Source: Fimenecus sp052298855 (lineage in GTDB: Bacteria > Bacillota > Clostridia > Oscillospirales > Acutalibacteraceae). Taken from it: 64,000 bases of DNA. How positions within the stretch are numbered: the stretch's first letter is position 1; the number at the start of each line of letters is the position of its first letter. The notes under the pieces were generated by a model. It did no database searches. It was given only the letters and a program-made list of their open reading frames with translations, and had not been told where the DNA came from. The position numbers and the translations under genes were made by a program. This document shows, one piece after another, positions 25,166 through 34,467 of this stretch. The DNA is taken from the NCBI GenBank assembly GCA_052298855.1, contig DAVZXP010000001.1:308381-372380 (forward strand), given 5' to 3'.

Positions 25166-28100
25166 GTGCAGAAAAAAATAGAGAGAAACTACGATTTCGC
25201 CAAGTCTGAACAGGAAGTAATCGATTTTTGGAAACAAAACGATATTTTCAAAAAGGCTGTTGCGAAAAATGACGTAAACACAAAGAACTATGTGTTCTAC
25301 GACGGACCTCCCACCGCTAACGGAAAGCCGCATATCGGTCATGTTCTTACAAGAGTTGTAAAGGACGTAATTCCGAGATATAAAACCATGCAGGGCTATC
25401 ACGTTGAGAGAAAAGCCGGATGGGATACTCACGGACTTCCCGTTGAGCTTGAGGTTGAAAAGCAAATTCACACAAACGGCAAGGCTGACATTGAGGCTTT
25501 CGGTGTAGAGCCGTTCATTCAAAAATGCCGTGAAAGTGTTTGGACATATAAAGACCTTTGGGAAAAAATGTCCGAAAGAGTCGGCTATTGGTGCGACTTT
25601 GAACACCCTTACATTACATACACGAACAACTATATCGAGTCGGTATGGTGGGGACTTAAAGAGCTTGATAAGAAGGGTCTTATCTACAAGGGATTCAGAG
25701 TATCTCCGTATTGTCCGAGATGCTCAACCGCTTTGAGCTCGCACGAGGTTGCACAGGGCTATAAGAACGTTAAAACAGAGTCTGTTTTCGTAAGATTTAA
25801 GTGCAAGGACGAGGAAAACACATATTTCGCAGTTTGGACAACAACACCGTGGACATTGCCCTCAAACGTTGCGCTTTGTGTAAATGCAAAATTTGATTAT
25901 GCAAAGGTTAAGGTTGACGACGCTTATTATTATATTGCGACCGAGCTTATCGGCGACCTTTTCGGCGAGGATTATGAAATCGTTGAAAGCTGCAAGGGCT
26001 CAGACCTTGTCGGCAAGGAATATGAGCCGATATATACCTTTGTTGTTGACACATTTAAGGAAAAGGCTTTCTATGTAATCGCTGACGACTATGTATCGCT
26101 TGATGCAGGTACAGGTATTGTTCATATCGCTCCCGCTTTCGGTGAGGATGACGCAAGAGTAGGTAAGGAAAACAATCTTCCCTGCGTTAAACCTGTTGAC
26201 TTCGCAGGTAAATTTACCGATATTTGCGGCAAGTATGCAGGCAAGCTTGTGTTCGACGCAAATGATGAGATTATCAAAGAACTTATAGACAATAAGGTTA
26301 TTCTTAAAATAAAGAAAATCGAGCACAGCTATCCGCATTGCTGGCGTTGTAACAGTCCGCTTATCTATTATGCAAAGGATTCGTGGTTTATTGCAATGTC
26401 AACTCTTCGTGATGAGCTTGTTGCAGATAACAGAAGCGTAAATTGGTTCCCCGAGAACTTCAAAGAGGGTAGAATGGGCAACTTCGTTTCCAATGTTATC
26501 GACTGGGCAGTTTCGAGAGACAGATATTGGGGTACTCCGCTTCCGATTTGGGTTTGTGAGGAGTGCGGACACAAGCACGTTGTCGGCTCGGTAGCAGAGC
26601 TTGTTGAGCTTACCGGCGCAGACCCCGATATTGATCTTCATAAGCCTATGGTTGACCGTCTTACAATGACCTGTCCCGAGTGCGGACATACAATGCACCG
26701 TACTCCCGAGGTTTGCGACTGTTGGATAGATTCGGGCTCAATGCCGTACGCACAGCACCATTATCCGTTTGAAAATCAGGAGATTTTCAATCAGCAGTTC
26801 CCTGCTGACTTCATCAGTGAGGGCAGTGACCAGTCAAGAGGTTGGTTCTACGCTTTGCAGGCACTTTCAACTGCTATTTTCGGAAAATCACCGTATAAAA
26901 ACTGTATTGCTCTCGGTCTTGTAAACGACGAAAACGGTATCAAGATGTCAAAGCATATCGGCAACGTTGTTGACCCGTGGGAAGTTCTCGACGAGTTTGG
27001 TTCTGACGCTACAAGACTCTATTTCTGTATAGCTAACGCACCGTGGATTTCCACTTCGTTCAGCAAGCAGACTCTTGCACAGTTCCAAAACAGATTTATC
27101 GGCACTATGTGGGCGTCGGTTTACTTCTATTCACTTTACAGTGAGATTGACGGCTTTGATCCGAGCAAATACAACATTGACGATTGCAAGCTTCGTTCAA
27201 TCGACGAGTGGGTGCTTTCAAGAGTTAACTCGCTTGTTAAAAAGGTTACTTATGAGTTCGACTCATACCATATTTTCGAGGCTACAAGAGCAATGGAAAG
27301 CTTTATCGACGAGCTTTCAAACTGGTATATCAGACGTAACCGCCGTCGTTTCTTTAACTCGGAGCTTACTGAGGACAAGATTGCGGCATATATGACGCTT
27401 TATACAGTTCTTGAAACGCTTGCAAGGGTTGTTGCTCCCGTAACTCCGTTTGTTGCGGAGACAATGTATCAGGGACTTGTTACAAGATACTTCCCCGACG
27501 CGCCTGAGAGTGTTCACCTTGCTTCTTTCCCGCAGTACAGAGCAGATTGGGACAAGCCCGAGCTTGAGGAGCAGATGGAGGTTTCCTATAAGGCTGTTGA
27601 AATCGGAAGAAAGCTTCGTGAGCTTGTTCATATCCGTAACCGTCAGCCGTTGAGCCAGTGCATTGTCAAGATTGACAACGGTATCACTCTTAAGGAAGAA
27701 GAGCTTAACACAATTGCGGAGGAGCTTAATGTTGACGAGGTTCTTACTGATTTTGATACACAGAGCCTTATCTGTTACGAAATCAAGCCGCAGCTTAAAA
27801 CACTCGGTCCGAAATACGGCAGACACTTGAAAGCTATCGGCGAGTATTTCAATGTTGAAAGAAACACCGAGATTATAAATACTATCAAGGCTGACGGTAT
27901 TTATAAGACTGAAATTGACGGTGCTGAAATTGAACTTACAATGGACGATCTTCTTGTTACTGAAAAGGCGAAAGAGGGCTATATTGCGGAGACGAATTAC
28001 GGTGTAACTGTAATTCTCAACACAACGCTCAATGATTCGCTTATCGAAAGAGGTTCTGTAAGAGAGTTCATTTCAAAGGTGCAAAATCTCCGTAAGTCAA

Positions 28101-28291
28101 GTGGCTTCGAGGTTACAGACCACATTGAAATTGTTGTTGCTTCGGACGATTACATTACCGACGTAATCACACGCAACGCTGACTTCATTAAGTCGGAGCT
28201 TCTTTGCGACAGCCTCACATTTGCAGAGGGCGGAGCAAATGAATTTAATATCGACGACCACAAGGTAGCGGTTGATATTAAAAAGGCATAA
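25166..28291 (+). CDS. ileS: Isoleucyl-tRNA synthetase, long (type 2-like) form
   Basis: Charges tRNA-Ile. 1041 residues from GTG 25166. The class I motifs are PPTANGKPHIGHV (HIGH) and GIKMSKHIGN (KMSKS variant). The editing domain lies between, with TTPWTLPSNVALCV and GTGIVHIAPAFGEDD. CxxC pairs lie at CEECGH and CPECGH before the KMSKH loop. The length, GKPHIGHVLTRVVKD and the lack of a C-terminal cysteine cluster indicate the type 2 (eukaryote-like) group rather than the roughly 920-residue type 1. It is a single-gene transcript with its own promoter and terminator. Confidence 0.95.
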   Translation: MQKKIERNYDFAKSEQEVIDFWKQNDIFKKAVAKNDVNTKNYVFYDGPPTANGKPHIGHVLTRVVKDVIPRYKTMQGYHVERKAGWDTHGLPVELEVEKQIHTNGKADIEAFGVEPFIQKCRESVWTYKDLWEKMSERVGYWCDFEHPYITYTNNYIESVWWGLKELDKKGLIYKGFRVSPYCPRCSTALSSHEVAQGYKNVKTESVFVRFKCKDEENTYFAVWTTTPWTLPSNVALCVNAKFDYAKVKVDDAYYYIATELIGDLFGEDYEIVESCKGSDLVGKEYEPIYTFVVDTFKEKAFYVIADDYVSLDAGTGIVHIAPAFGEDDARVGKENNLPCVKPVDFAGKFTDICGKYAGKLVFDANDEIIKELIDNKVILKIKKIEHSYPHCWRCNSPLIYYAKDSWFIAMSTLRDELVADNRSVNWFPENFKEGRMGNFVSNVIDWAVSRDRYWGTPLPIWVCEECGHKHVVGSVAELVELTGADPDIDLHKPMVDRLTMTCPECGHTMHRTPEVCDCWIDSGSMPYAQHHYPFENQEIFNQQFPADFISEGSDQSRGWFYALQALSTAIFGKSPYKNCIALGLVNDENGIKMSKHIGNVVDPWEVLDEFGSDATRLYFCIANAPWISTSFSKQTLAQFQNRFIGTMWASVYFYSLYSEIDGFDPSKYNIDDCKLRSIDEWVLSRVNSLVKKVTYEFDSYHIFEATRAMESFIDELSNWYIRRNRRRFFNSELTEDKIAAYMTLYTVLETLARVVAPVTPFVAETMYQGLVTRYFPDAPESVHLASFPQYRADWDKPELEEQMEVSYKAVEIGRKLRELVHIRNRQPLSQCIVKIDNGITLKEEELNTIAEELNVDEVLTDFDTQSLICYEIKPQLKTLGPKYGRHLKAIGEYFNVERNTEIINTIKADGIYKTEIDGAEIELTMDDLLVTEKAKEGYIAETNYGVTVILNTTLNDSLIERGSVREFISKVQNLRKSSGFEVTDHIEIVVASDDYITDVITRNADFIKSELLCDSLTFAEGGANEFNIDDHKVAVDIKKA

Positions 28292-28320
28292 TTAAAGGCA
28301 ACCATTTGATATTATTAAAA

Positions 28321-28350
28321 GGCTTCGGATTATTTCCGAAGCCTTTTTTC
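28321..28350. terminator. Bidirectional terminator between ileS and the Cys-rich gene
   Basis: Arms GGCTTCGGA (28321-28329) and TCCGAAGCC (28335-28343), preceded by AAAA and followed by TTTTTT. It serves both converging transcripts. Confidence 0.88.
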
Positions 28351-28356
28351 ATTGTC

Positions 28357-28551
28357 TTAATTCTGTTTTTGAACGATTTTATATTCGTCATACGGATTAT
28401 AATACGGACATTCAAAGTCGGCATAGCTTAAAAATCTTGCTATTTCGTCCTCGTCAAGATTGACCTCGCACGCATAGCAATCATACTCTTCGTCATAGAT
28501 ATAATATGCACAGCATTCACATTGCGTAACCCGTTTTTTCTTTTCTGCCAT
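28357..28551 (-). CDS. Small cysteine-rich protein, DUF6472-like
   Basis: 64 residues from the ATG at 28551, chosen because AAGGGG lies just upstream; a longer opening to 28593 overlaps the previous gene. The sequence has QCECCAYYIYDEEYDCYACEVNLDEDE (five cysteines) and a final FECPYYNPYDEYKIVQKQ. It closely resembles small clostridial proteins of the DUF6472 type, function unknown. The cysteines suggest metal binding. It is 4 bp after the FAD oxidoreductase gene and in the same operon. Confidence 0.8.
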   Translation of the reverse strand: MAEKKKRVTQCECCAYYIYDEEYDCYACEVNLDEDEIARFLSYADFECPYYNPYDEYKIVQKQN

Positions 28552-28555
28552 TGCG

Positions 28556-30088
28556 TTACCCCTTTTCGTGATATTCCTTTTCGGTATTGACATTCCAAAT
28601 ATCGGATTTGTCCGTTTTGCCCGTAAGAATGTTATTTACCGTTTCAAAGGCGGTCATCATTGAATGATCCATATTGTTGTAGCGGTGCTGACCGTTTCTG
28701 CCGATACAGTAAAGATTTTCGTAAGAATTAAGATAATCGATAACCGTCGGCAACTCGTCATAAGTGTCAAAGTATGCGGGATATGCCTTTTTGACTTTTT
28801 CTCTGTGTGAGAAAAGTATATCGGTGTCGTTTGAAATTACGCCGATTTTTTTAAGCTCTGTAACCGCAAAATCAACGCAAGCACTTTCACTCATATTCCA
28901 AAAGCCGTCATCCTCGGTGCAGAAATATTCAAGTCCGAGCCACACGGTGTTTTCAACATCCTTCACAAGATAGCTTGACCAGTTGTTGAAAATCTGTATT
29001 CTTCCGAGCTTTACGGAGTCATCTTGAACGTAAATCCAACAGTCGGGAACGATATTTGAAACGGTTTTCATATCTGTTTTGTTTTTAATTTCAAGTCGGT
29101 TGACAAGCAAGCCCACAGTAACAAAATCCCTGTAAGGCAATCCGTTTGCAATATCCTTTACTTCGTTTGAAACGAGCGATTGTTCAAAACTGTTCACTAA
29201 ATCCTTAATCGGCATTGAGGAAATGAAAATATCGCCCGAGTATTCCTTATCACCTGCTGTGACGGAAATGATTTTGTCGTTTTTGACATTTATACTGTTT
29301 ACTTCGGCATTGAAAATGATTTTACCGCCGAAACTTTCAAGCTCTGCTGCCGCCGTTTCCCAAAGCTGACCGGGACCGAGCTTCGGGTACTTAAATTCCT
29401 CTATAAGCGAGGTTTCGTCGCTCTTTTTACCCTTTGAAAGTGCGTTTTTGAGAACCTCCTTGATAGAAATACCCTTTACTCTCTGTGCACCCCAATCGGC
29501 AGAAATTTCAGACGGATGTCTGCCCCAAAGTTTTTCCGTGTATCCCTCAAAGAACATTGAATAAAGCTCCTTGCCGAAGCGGTTAATATAGAAATTCTCC
29601 AGCGAGGACTCATCTTTTTTGAACATTACGGAATGAAGATAGCTGAAGCCTGCCTTCATTGTTCTGACAAATCCGAGATTTACTAAGGTTTGAGCCTTTA
29701 ATGAAACGGGATAATCAAAGAATTTTTCAAGATAATATATTCGGGAAACCCTTTGGCGAAGAAGCATAACATTATCCTCCGCTTCGGGGTCGGGACCGTT
29801 TTCGGAAAGTGCTTTTTTACGGTGCAAAAGCTTGTCGTCAAATGACGGTGCGCCTTGCATTTTCAAAATACTTGACCACCACTCGTTGACCCTTTCGTCC
29901 TTTGAAAAGAAACGGTGTCCTCCGAGATCCATACGGTTGCCCGAGCAGTTAACGGTTGCGGATATACCGCCGACACGCTCACTTGCCTCGAGCACGGTAA
30001 CATTGTACTCACTATTTGATTTTCTTAACAGCTCAAGCCCTGCTGTAAGTCCTGCGGGGCCAGCGCCGATTATAACGACATTTTTCAT
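28556..30088 (-). CDS. FAD-dependent oxidoreductase (protoporphyrinogen oxidase/UGM-like fold)
   Basis: 510 residues. VVIIGAGPAGLTAGLELL at the N-terminus is the dinucleotide-binding motif, followed by VLEASERVGGISATV and the motif GGHRFFSKD. This arrangement is seen in amine-oxidase-like and UDP-galactopyranose-mutase-like flavoproteins, often near cell-envelope sugar genes. The C-terminal NLYCIGRNGQHRYNNMDHSM is the second FAD-contacting region. The substrate cannot be deduced. It is co-transcribed with the cyclase gene upstream (8 bp) and the Cys-rich gene downstream. Confidence 0.8.
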   Translation of the reverse strand: MKNVVIIGAGPAGLTAGLELLRKSNSEYNVTVLEASERVGGISATVNCSGNRMDLGGHRFFSKDERVNEWWSSILKMQGAPSFDDKLLHRKKALSENGPDPEAEDNVMLLRQRVSRIYYLEKFFDYPVSLKAQTLVNLGFVRTMKAGFSYLHSVMFKKDESSLENFYINRFGKELYSMFFEGYTEKLWGRHPSEISADWGAQRVKGISIKEVLKNALSKGKKSDETSLIEEFKYPKLGPGQLWETAAAELESFGGKIIFNAEVNSINVKNDKIISVTAGDKEYSGDIFISSMPIKDLVNSFEQSLVSNEVKDIANGLPYRDFVTVGLLVNRLEIKNKTDMKTVSNIVPDCWIYVQDDSVKLGRIQIFNNWSSYLVKDVENTVWLGLEYFCTEDDGFWNMSESACVDFAVTELKKIGVISNDTDILFSHREKVKKAYPAYFDTYDELPTVIDYLNSYENLYCIGRNGQHRYNNMDHSMMTAFETVNNILTGKTDKSDIWNVNTEKEYHEKG

Positions 30089-30096
30089 ATATTACC

Positions 30097-30702
30097 TCAG
30101 TTTTTACTGCTCCAAAAGATATAATCGGAAATTAGAACGGCTCTTGTAAACGAAGCCTCTGCACCCGATATTTTTATGGGCGGTGCGATAAGAAAATATT
30201 CACCGTTTTTCGCTTCTTCAAGATTTAGCCCTTCGAGAATTGCTATTTCTGCATTCAGAAGTGCTCTGTGCGTGCTGCCGTCGGAGTCGGGAGCTTCAAT
30301 GCTTACACCGTCTGTTCCGATAAGCTCATAACCGAAATGCGCCATAACCTCCGCCGCCGTATAATGTACAAAAGCCTTGCCCTTTGACTTTATAAGCACA
30401 CGCTTGCAATCCCTCGGGAAATATTCCTCAACAAGTCTGCCTGTGATTATTCCCTCGGACACCTCAATTACCTTGCAAGGACCGATGAATTTTTCAAGCG
30501 GAATTTTGTCAACGGGCTCTGCATCGGGGATAAAATGAAGCGGCGCATCAACGTGAGTTCCGTTGTGCAGACAGGCGTCCAAAACGCTCAAATTATAATA
30601 GGAGTCAGGCGAGATTTCTCTGACCTGTTTAAGCTCGGGCACAGGGTCACCCTCATACACTTCAGCTGTAAGCAAATCGTTTGAAATATCTATGATTTTC
30701 AT
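30097..30702 (-). CDS. Cyclase family protein (kynurenine formamidase-like)
   Basis: 201 residues from ATG 30702, behind AAGGTGG. The metal-binding motif of the family is HNGTHVDAPLHF (residues 46-57 or so), followed by a GTDGVSIEAPDSDGSTHRALL segment. The family hydrolyses amides or lactones such as N-formylkynurenine; no kynurenine genes are nearby, so the substrate is open. It is the first gene of a three-gene transcript driven by the promoter at 30733-30761. Confidence 0.85.
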   Translation of the reverse strand: MKIIDISNDLLTAEVYEGDPVPELKQVREISPDSYYNLSVLDACLHNGTHVDAPLHFIPDAEPVDKIPLEKFIGPCKVIEVSEGIITGRLVEEYFPRDCKRVLIKSKGKAFVHYTAAEVMAHFGYELIGTDGVSIEAPDSDGSTHRALLNAEIAILEGLNLEEAKNGEYFLIAPPIKISGAEASFTRAVLISDYIFWSSKN

Positions 30703-30732
30703 ATTCTCGCCACCTTTTTTAGCATATATAAT

Positions 30733-30761
30733 ATAGTATATCAATTATACGTCTTTGTCAA
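30733..30761 (-). promoter_or_regulatory. Promoter of the cyclase-oxidoreductase operon
   Basis: On the minus strand: TTGACA (30756-30761), a 17-bp spacer and TACTAT (30733-30738). It sits between the stop of the 341-residue gene (30763) and the cyclase start, so the two are separately transcribed at least in part. Confidence 0.7.
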
Positions 30762-30762
30762 A

Positions 30763-31788
30763 TCACTCAAAGCAAAGATTTTCGATTTCTTTGTTCAAAA
30801 CCTCGTATTTTTCGGCATTTTCAAAGGCTTGCAAATATCGGCAAAGCTCATTGTCTCTTTCCATAGCATCGTAAAGCGAGAAAACCGCAGAACTTATAAG
30901 CTCGTCTTTGAGTTCCTCGTTGCAGGCAAGTTTTTCCGTCAGACAATGCGGAATATTACGCTTCAAAAAGCGTGCTTGAGAAATTTCACCCGAGTCGGAG
31001 TAACGGTACGGATGATAATCGTTTTCACACACAAAGGCAAGCGACAGCTCAGGTATGCACAGGTGCTCTGAAAACTCGGGACACAGCGAGCAGGTAAATT
31101 TTTCGGTATCCTTTCCGCATTGGCGAAAAGCAGAGGAAAAGCCGTTTATCAGCAGCGAAGCGATATTCCTTGTACAGTCGCAGATCGAGTAAACGTCGGA
31201 GCATTTTTCGGCGACGGACTCAAAGCAGGTATGAACGCCCCAAGAGGTAATGCTTCCGAGAGTGAAAGTGCTTTCAAGCCCGTCTTTTGATGCTTGACGA
31301 AGCCCCTTTCGCTGCATAAAACGCAGAATATAGTTCAAAATTTTTGCCCTGTCAACAAATTGAAAGAGCATTTTTGCGCTTTCTCTTGAGATGGCGGCTG
31401 CGGAGCTTTCGTATTTCTCCGCTTCGGATATGTACAGCTTGCGTTGTGAATTGATCTTGCCGACAACGCTTTTATCAAGCGTGATTTCGTAAATTTCATC
31501 TGCATCTATTATTTTTACCGTGGAGAATTCGTGCAAATCGGGAATAATAGCCTTATCGCCGATAAAAATTTTTCGGTTTTTAATATACACGGCACACAGC
31601 TTGTCATAGTCGTATTTTGATAAAAATTTATGACAGGAAAGTCCGTTCCTTTCCGCCCTTGCAACGCAGGACGACAAAAGCCTGTGCATAAGCTCAGAGC
31701 TTTCGGAATGTATGAGTACAGCGGAGCGTATACCGGCATTTTCGCTTGTCAAATTCTTCAAAACGGCGGAGCTGAAAAAACAATTCAT
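30763..31788 (-). CDS. Unknown protein, possibly a degenerate P-loop ATPase
   Basis: 341 residues from ATG 31788 (GGAGGGATTGAT before it). No family is recognised with certainty. The order SAVLIHSESSELMHRLLSSCVA, then a beta strand and KIFIGDKAIIP, followed by a helical region and a C-terminal part rich in Cys (CSDVYSICDCT, CGKD, CSLCPEF), faintly resembles half of the clostridial PRK06851-type ATPase family. The GxGKS/T P-loop is missing. If so, it would be a non-ATP-binding relative. That relationship is a guess. It has no membrane segment or signal peptide. Confidence 0.55.
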   Translation of the reverse strand: MNCFFSSAVLKNLTSENAGIRSAVLIHSESSELMHRLLSSCVARAERNGLSCHKFLSKYDYDKLCAVYIKNRKIFIGDKAIIPDLHEFSTVKIIDADEIYEITLDKSVVGKINSQRKLYISEAEKYESSAAAISRESAKMLFQFVDRAKILNYILRFMQRKGLRQASKDGLESTFTLGSITSWGVHTCFESVAEKCSDVYSICDCTRNIASLLINGFSSAFRQCGKDTEKFTCSLCPEFSEHLCIPELSLAFVCENDYHPYRYSDSGEISQARFLKRNIPHCLTEKLACNEELKDELISSAVFSLYDAMERDNELCRYLQAFENAEKYEVLNKEIENLCFE

Positions 31789-31877
31789 ATCAATCCCTCC
31801 CGACACATTTTATTCCGAAAATGCGCTGTCGGTTACTGCGAAATATTGAAAATAATGTTAATTTTTGGCTGTTTCAT

Positions 31878-31906
31878 TTGACATATCAACGGTAGTGGGG
31901 TATAAT
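31878..31906 (+). promoter_or_regulatory. Consensus promoter of fba
   Basis: TTGACA (31878-31883), a 17-bp spacer and TATAAT (31901-31906): a perfect match on both boxes. It suggests strong constitutive expression of the aldolase. Confidence 0.9.
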
Positions 31907-31960
31907 AACCTCGCAATTAAATAAGTTGAAAAATTATTTTTACTCAAGGAGTGGAAAAAT

Positions 31961-32896
31961 ATGCCATTAGTAACAACAACAGAAATGTTCAAGAAGGCTT
32001 ACGAGGGCGGTTACGCTATCGGTGCTTTCAACGTAAACAATATGGAGATTATTCAGGGAATTACAAGAGCTGCAAAGAAGCTTGACGCTCCCGTAATTCT
32101 TCAGGTATCTTCAGGTGCGAGAAAGTACGCTTCACACGGCTATCTCGTTGCTATGGTAAAGGCTGCGGCAGAGGAAACAGGTCTTCCGATCGCTCTTCAC
32201 CTTGACCACGGTCCCGACTTCGAAACCTGTAAGGCTTGCATCGACGGCGGATTTACTTCCGTTATGATCGACGGCAGCTCTCTTCCTTATGAGGAGAACG
32301 TTGCTCTTACAAAGATGGTAGTTGAATATGCTCACGCTCACGGCGTAGTTGTTGAGGGCGAGCTCGGTACTCTTGCAGGCGTTGAGGATGAGGTTGTAGT
32401 TGAATCCGGTAAAGAGTCTTATACAAACCCCGATCAGGTTCTTGATTTCGTTACAAGAACAGGCGTTGACTCACTTGCTATCGCTATCGGCACTTCTCAC
32501 GGTGCATATAAGTTTAAGCCCGGTCAGAAGCCTCAGCTTCGTTTCGATATTCTCAAAGAGGTTGAAAAGAGACTTCCCGGCTTCCCGATCGTTCTTCACG
32601 GCGCAAGCTCTGTAAATCAGGACGACATCAAGACTATCAATCAGTACGGCGGTCAGATGCCCGACGCTATCGGTATCCCCGAGGAAATGCTTCGTCAGGC
32701 TTCATCAATGGCTGTTTGCAAAATCAACGTTGACTCGGACATTCGTATCGCAATGACCGCTGCTATTCGTAAGCACTTTGCAGAAAATCCCGCTGACTTT
32801 GACCCGAGAAAGTATCTCACACCCGCAAGAGATGCTGTCGAAGCAGTTGTTTCTCATAAGATTGAAACTGTTCTCGGCTGCGGCGGTAAGGCATAA
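31961..32896 (+). CDS. fba: Class II fructose-bisphosphate aldolase
   Basis: Zinc-dependent cleavage of fructose-1,6-bisphosphate in glycolysis. 311 residues: AYEGGYAIGAFNVNNME at the start, LHLDHGPDFE (catalytic Asp and zinc His), GELGTLAGVEDEV, GTSHGAYKF and LHGASSVNQDD. It has its own consensus promoter and terminator. It could in principle use a related substrate (tagatose type), but the length and motifs fit the FBP enzyme. Confidence 0.95.
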   Translation: MPLVTTTEMFKKAYEGGYAIGAFNVNNMEIIQGITRAAKKLDAPVILQVSSGARKYASHGYLVAMVKAAAEETGLPIALHLDHGPDFETCKACIDGGFTSVMIDGSSLPYEENVALTKMVVEYAHAHGVVVEGELGTLAGVEDEVVVESGKESYTNPDQVLDFVTRTGVDSLAIAIGTSHGAYKFKPGQKPQLRFDILKEVEKRLPGFPIVLHGASSVNQDDIKTINQYGGQMPDAIGIPEEMLRQASSMAVCKINVDSDIRIAMTAAIRKHFAENPADFDPRKYLTPARDAVEAVVSHKIETVLGCGGKA

Positions 32897-32918
32897 GCTG
32901 TTAAAAATCAATAATTTT

Positions 32919-32954
32919 CAGAGCTGTAATTTGAAATTACGGCTCTGTTTTTTT
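32919..32954 (+). terminator. fba terminator
   Basis: Inverted repeat 32919-32947 (CAGAGCTGTAATTT and GAAATTACGGCTCTG with one mismatch), followed by TTTTTTT. Confidence 0.85.
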
Positions 32955-33102
32955 ATTTTTAAGGAACATTAAAAAAATATAAAAAAAGGCTTTTAATTTG
33001 CCCTGTTTGGTGGTATAATAATGTCGATAATGTGGAATTTTATCTGCGAAAGCATATACATATTGAAGTGTGAAAAATCTTAGATTAGGGAGTGAACCGT
33101 CT

Positions 33103-34398
33103 TTGGATAAGTTTGTTATAACCGGCGGTCATCCGCTGAAGGGAGAAGTTACCGTCAGCGGTGCGAAAAACGCAGTAGTAGCAATTCTTCCTGCGACCAT
33201 TCTTGCTAAAGATGTTTGCAGAATTGAAAATATACCGAATATAAGCGACGTTACCGCCATGATTAACATTTTGAATATCATGGGCGCAAAAATTAAATAT
33301 ATAAATAAGAACACGATTGAGATTGACACAAGGTTTATAAACTCTTATGTCGTTGAGCACGAGCTTTCAAAGCAGCTTCGTGCGTCATATTATCTTATCG
33401 GTGCGTTGCTCGGCAGATTTAACAGAGCCGAGGTTGCAATGCCCGGCGGATGCTATCTCGGTGTTCGTCCGATTGATCAGCACATAAAGGGTTTTGAGGC
33501 TCTCGGTGCAACCGTTACCATGGAAGAAAACGCTATGGTAAACGCAAGAGCAGACAAGCTTTTGGGCAATTCGATTTACCTTGACGTTGTGTCTGTCGGT
33601 GCTACCATAAACTGTATGCTTGCCGCTGTCAGAGCGAGAGGGCTTACTATAATCGAGAATGCGGCGAAAGAACCGCATATAGTTGACCTGGCAAACTTCC
33701 TCAACACAATGGGCGCCGATGTCAGAGGCGCAGGTACAGATGTTATTAAAATTCACGGCGTTGAAAATCTCCACGGATGTGAATATTCTATAATTCCCGA
33801 CCAAATCGAAGCGGGAACATATATGGTTGCCGCGGCGGCGACAAAGGGCAACGTGCTTGTTAAAAACGTAATTCCGAAGCACTTGGAGTCTATAACGGCA
33901 AAACTTGTGGAATGCGGAGTTAACGTTGAGGAGTACGATGACGCTGTTAGGGTAAGCGCAACCGGCAGAGCAGGCAAGTGTAACATTAAAACTATGCCGC
34001 ATCCAGGCTTCCCGACTGATATGCAGCCGCAGTTTGCCGTGCTTTTGAGCATTGCAAAGGGAACAAGTATTATATCGGAAAGCGTTTGGGACAATCGTTT
34101 CAGATATGCCGAACAGCTTTCAAGAATGGGCGCACAAATACACGTTAACGGAAAAACGGCGGTTATCGAGGGCGTTGAGGGATTAAAGGGCGCACCGATT
34201 AAAGCCGACGACCTTAGAGCAGGCGCAGCTATGATGATAGCAGGTCTTGTTGCGACAGGCGTTACTGAAATTGAGGATATTCATCATATTGAAAGAGGAT
34301 ATGAGAATGTTGTTGATAAGTTCAGAAGCCTCGGAGCTGATATTCAGAGGAAAGAATTTCCGGACGACGACCAAAAGGTTCAAATGGGCGCAGGCTGA
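33103..34398 (+). CDS. murA: UDP-N-acetylglucosamine 1-carboxyvinyltransferase
   Basis: First committed step of peptidoglycan synthesis. The start is probably TTG 33103 (AGGGAGTG 8 bp before it), giving LDKFVITGGHPLKGEVTVSG, the usual N-terminus. An in-frame GTG at 33070 would add 11 residues but lacks a site. 431 residues: SGAKNAVVAILPA (conserved Lys), catalytic Cys117 in PGGCYLGVRPID (fosfomycin target), and FPTDMQPQFAVL. A -10-like TATAAT lies at 33014-33019 with a poor -35. Confidence 0.95.
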   Translation: MDKFVITGGHPLKGEVTVSGAKNAVVAILPATILAKDVCRIENIPNISDVTAMINILNIMGAKIKYINKNTIEIDTRFINSYVVEHELSKQLRASYYLIGALLGRFNRAEVAMPGGCYLGVRPIDQHIKGFEALGATVTMEENAMVNARADKLLGNSIYLDVVSVGATINCMLAAVRARGLTIIENAAKEPHIVDLANFLNTMGADVRGAGTDVIKIHGVENLHGCEYSIIPDQIEAGTYMVAAAATKGNVLVKNVIPKHLESITAKLVECGVNVEEYDDAVRVSATGRAGKCNIKTMPHPGFPTDMQPQFAVLLSIAKGTSIISESVWDNRFRYAEQLSRMGAQIHVNGKTAVIEGVEGLKGAPIKADDLRAGAAMMIAGLVATGVTEIEDIHHIERGYENVVDKFRSLGADIQRKEFPDDDQKVQMGAG

Positions 34399-34405
34399 GA
34401 AAAAT

Positions 34406-34435
34406 CGGAGCCTTCTGTACGGAAGACTCCGTTTT
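34406..34435 (+). terminator. Terminator after murA
   Basis: CGGAGCCTTC (34406-34415) pairs with GAAGACTCCG (34422-34431) with one mismatch, followed by TTTTA. It lies in the 54 bp between murA and gltX, so read-through is probably partial. Confidence 0.65.
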
Positions 34436-34467
34436 AAGTTATAAATTGTTTAATGTGGGGTGTCATT

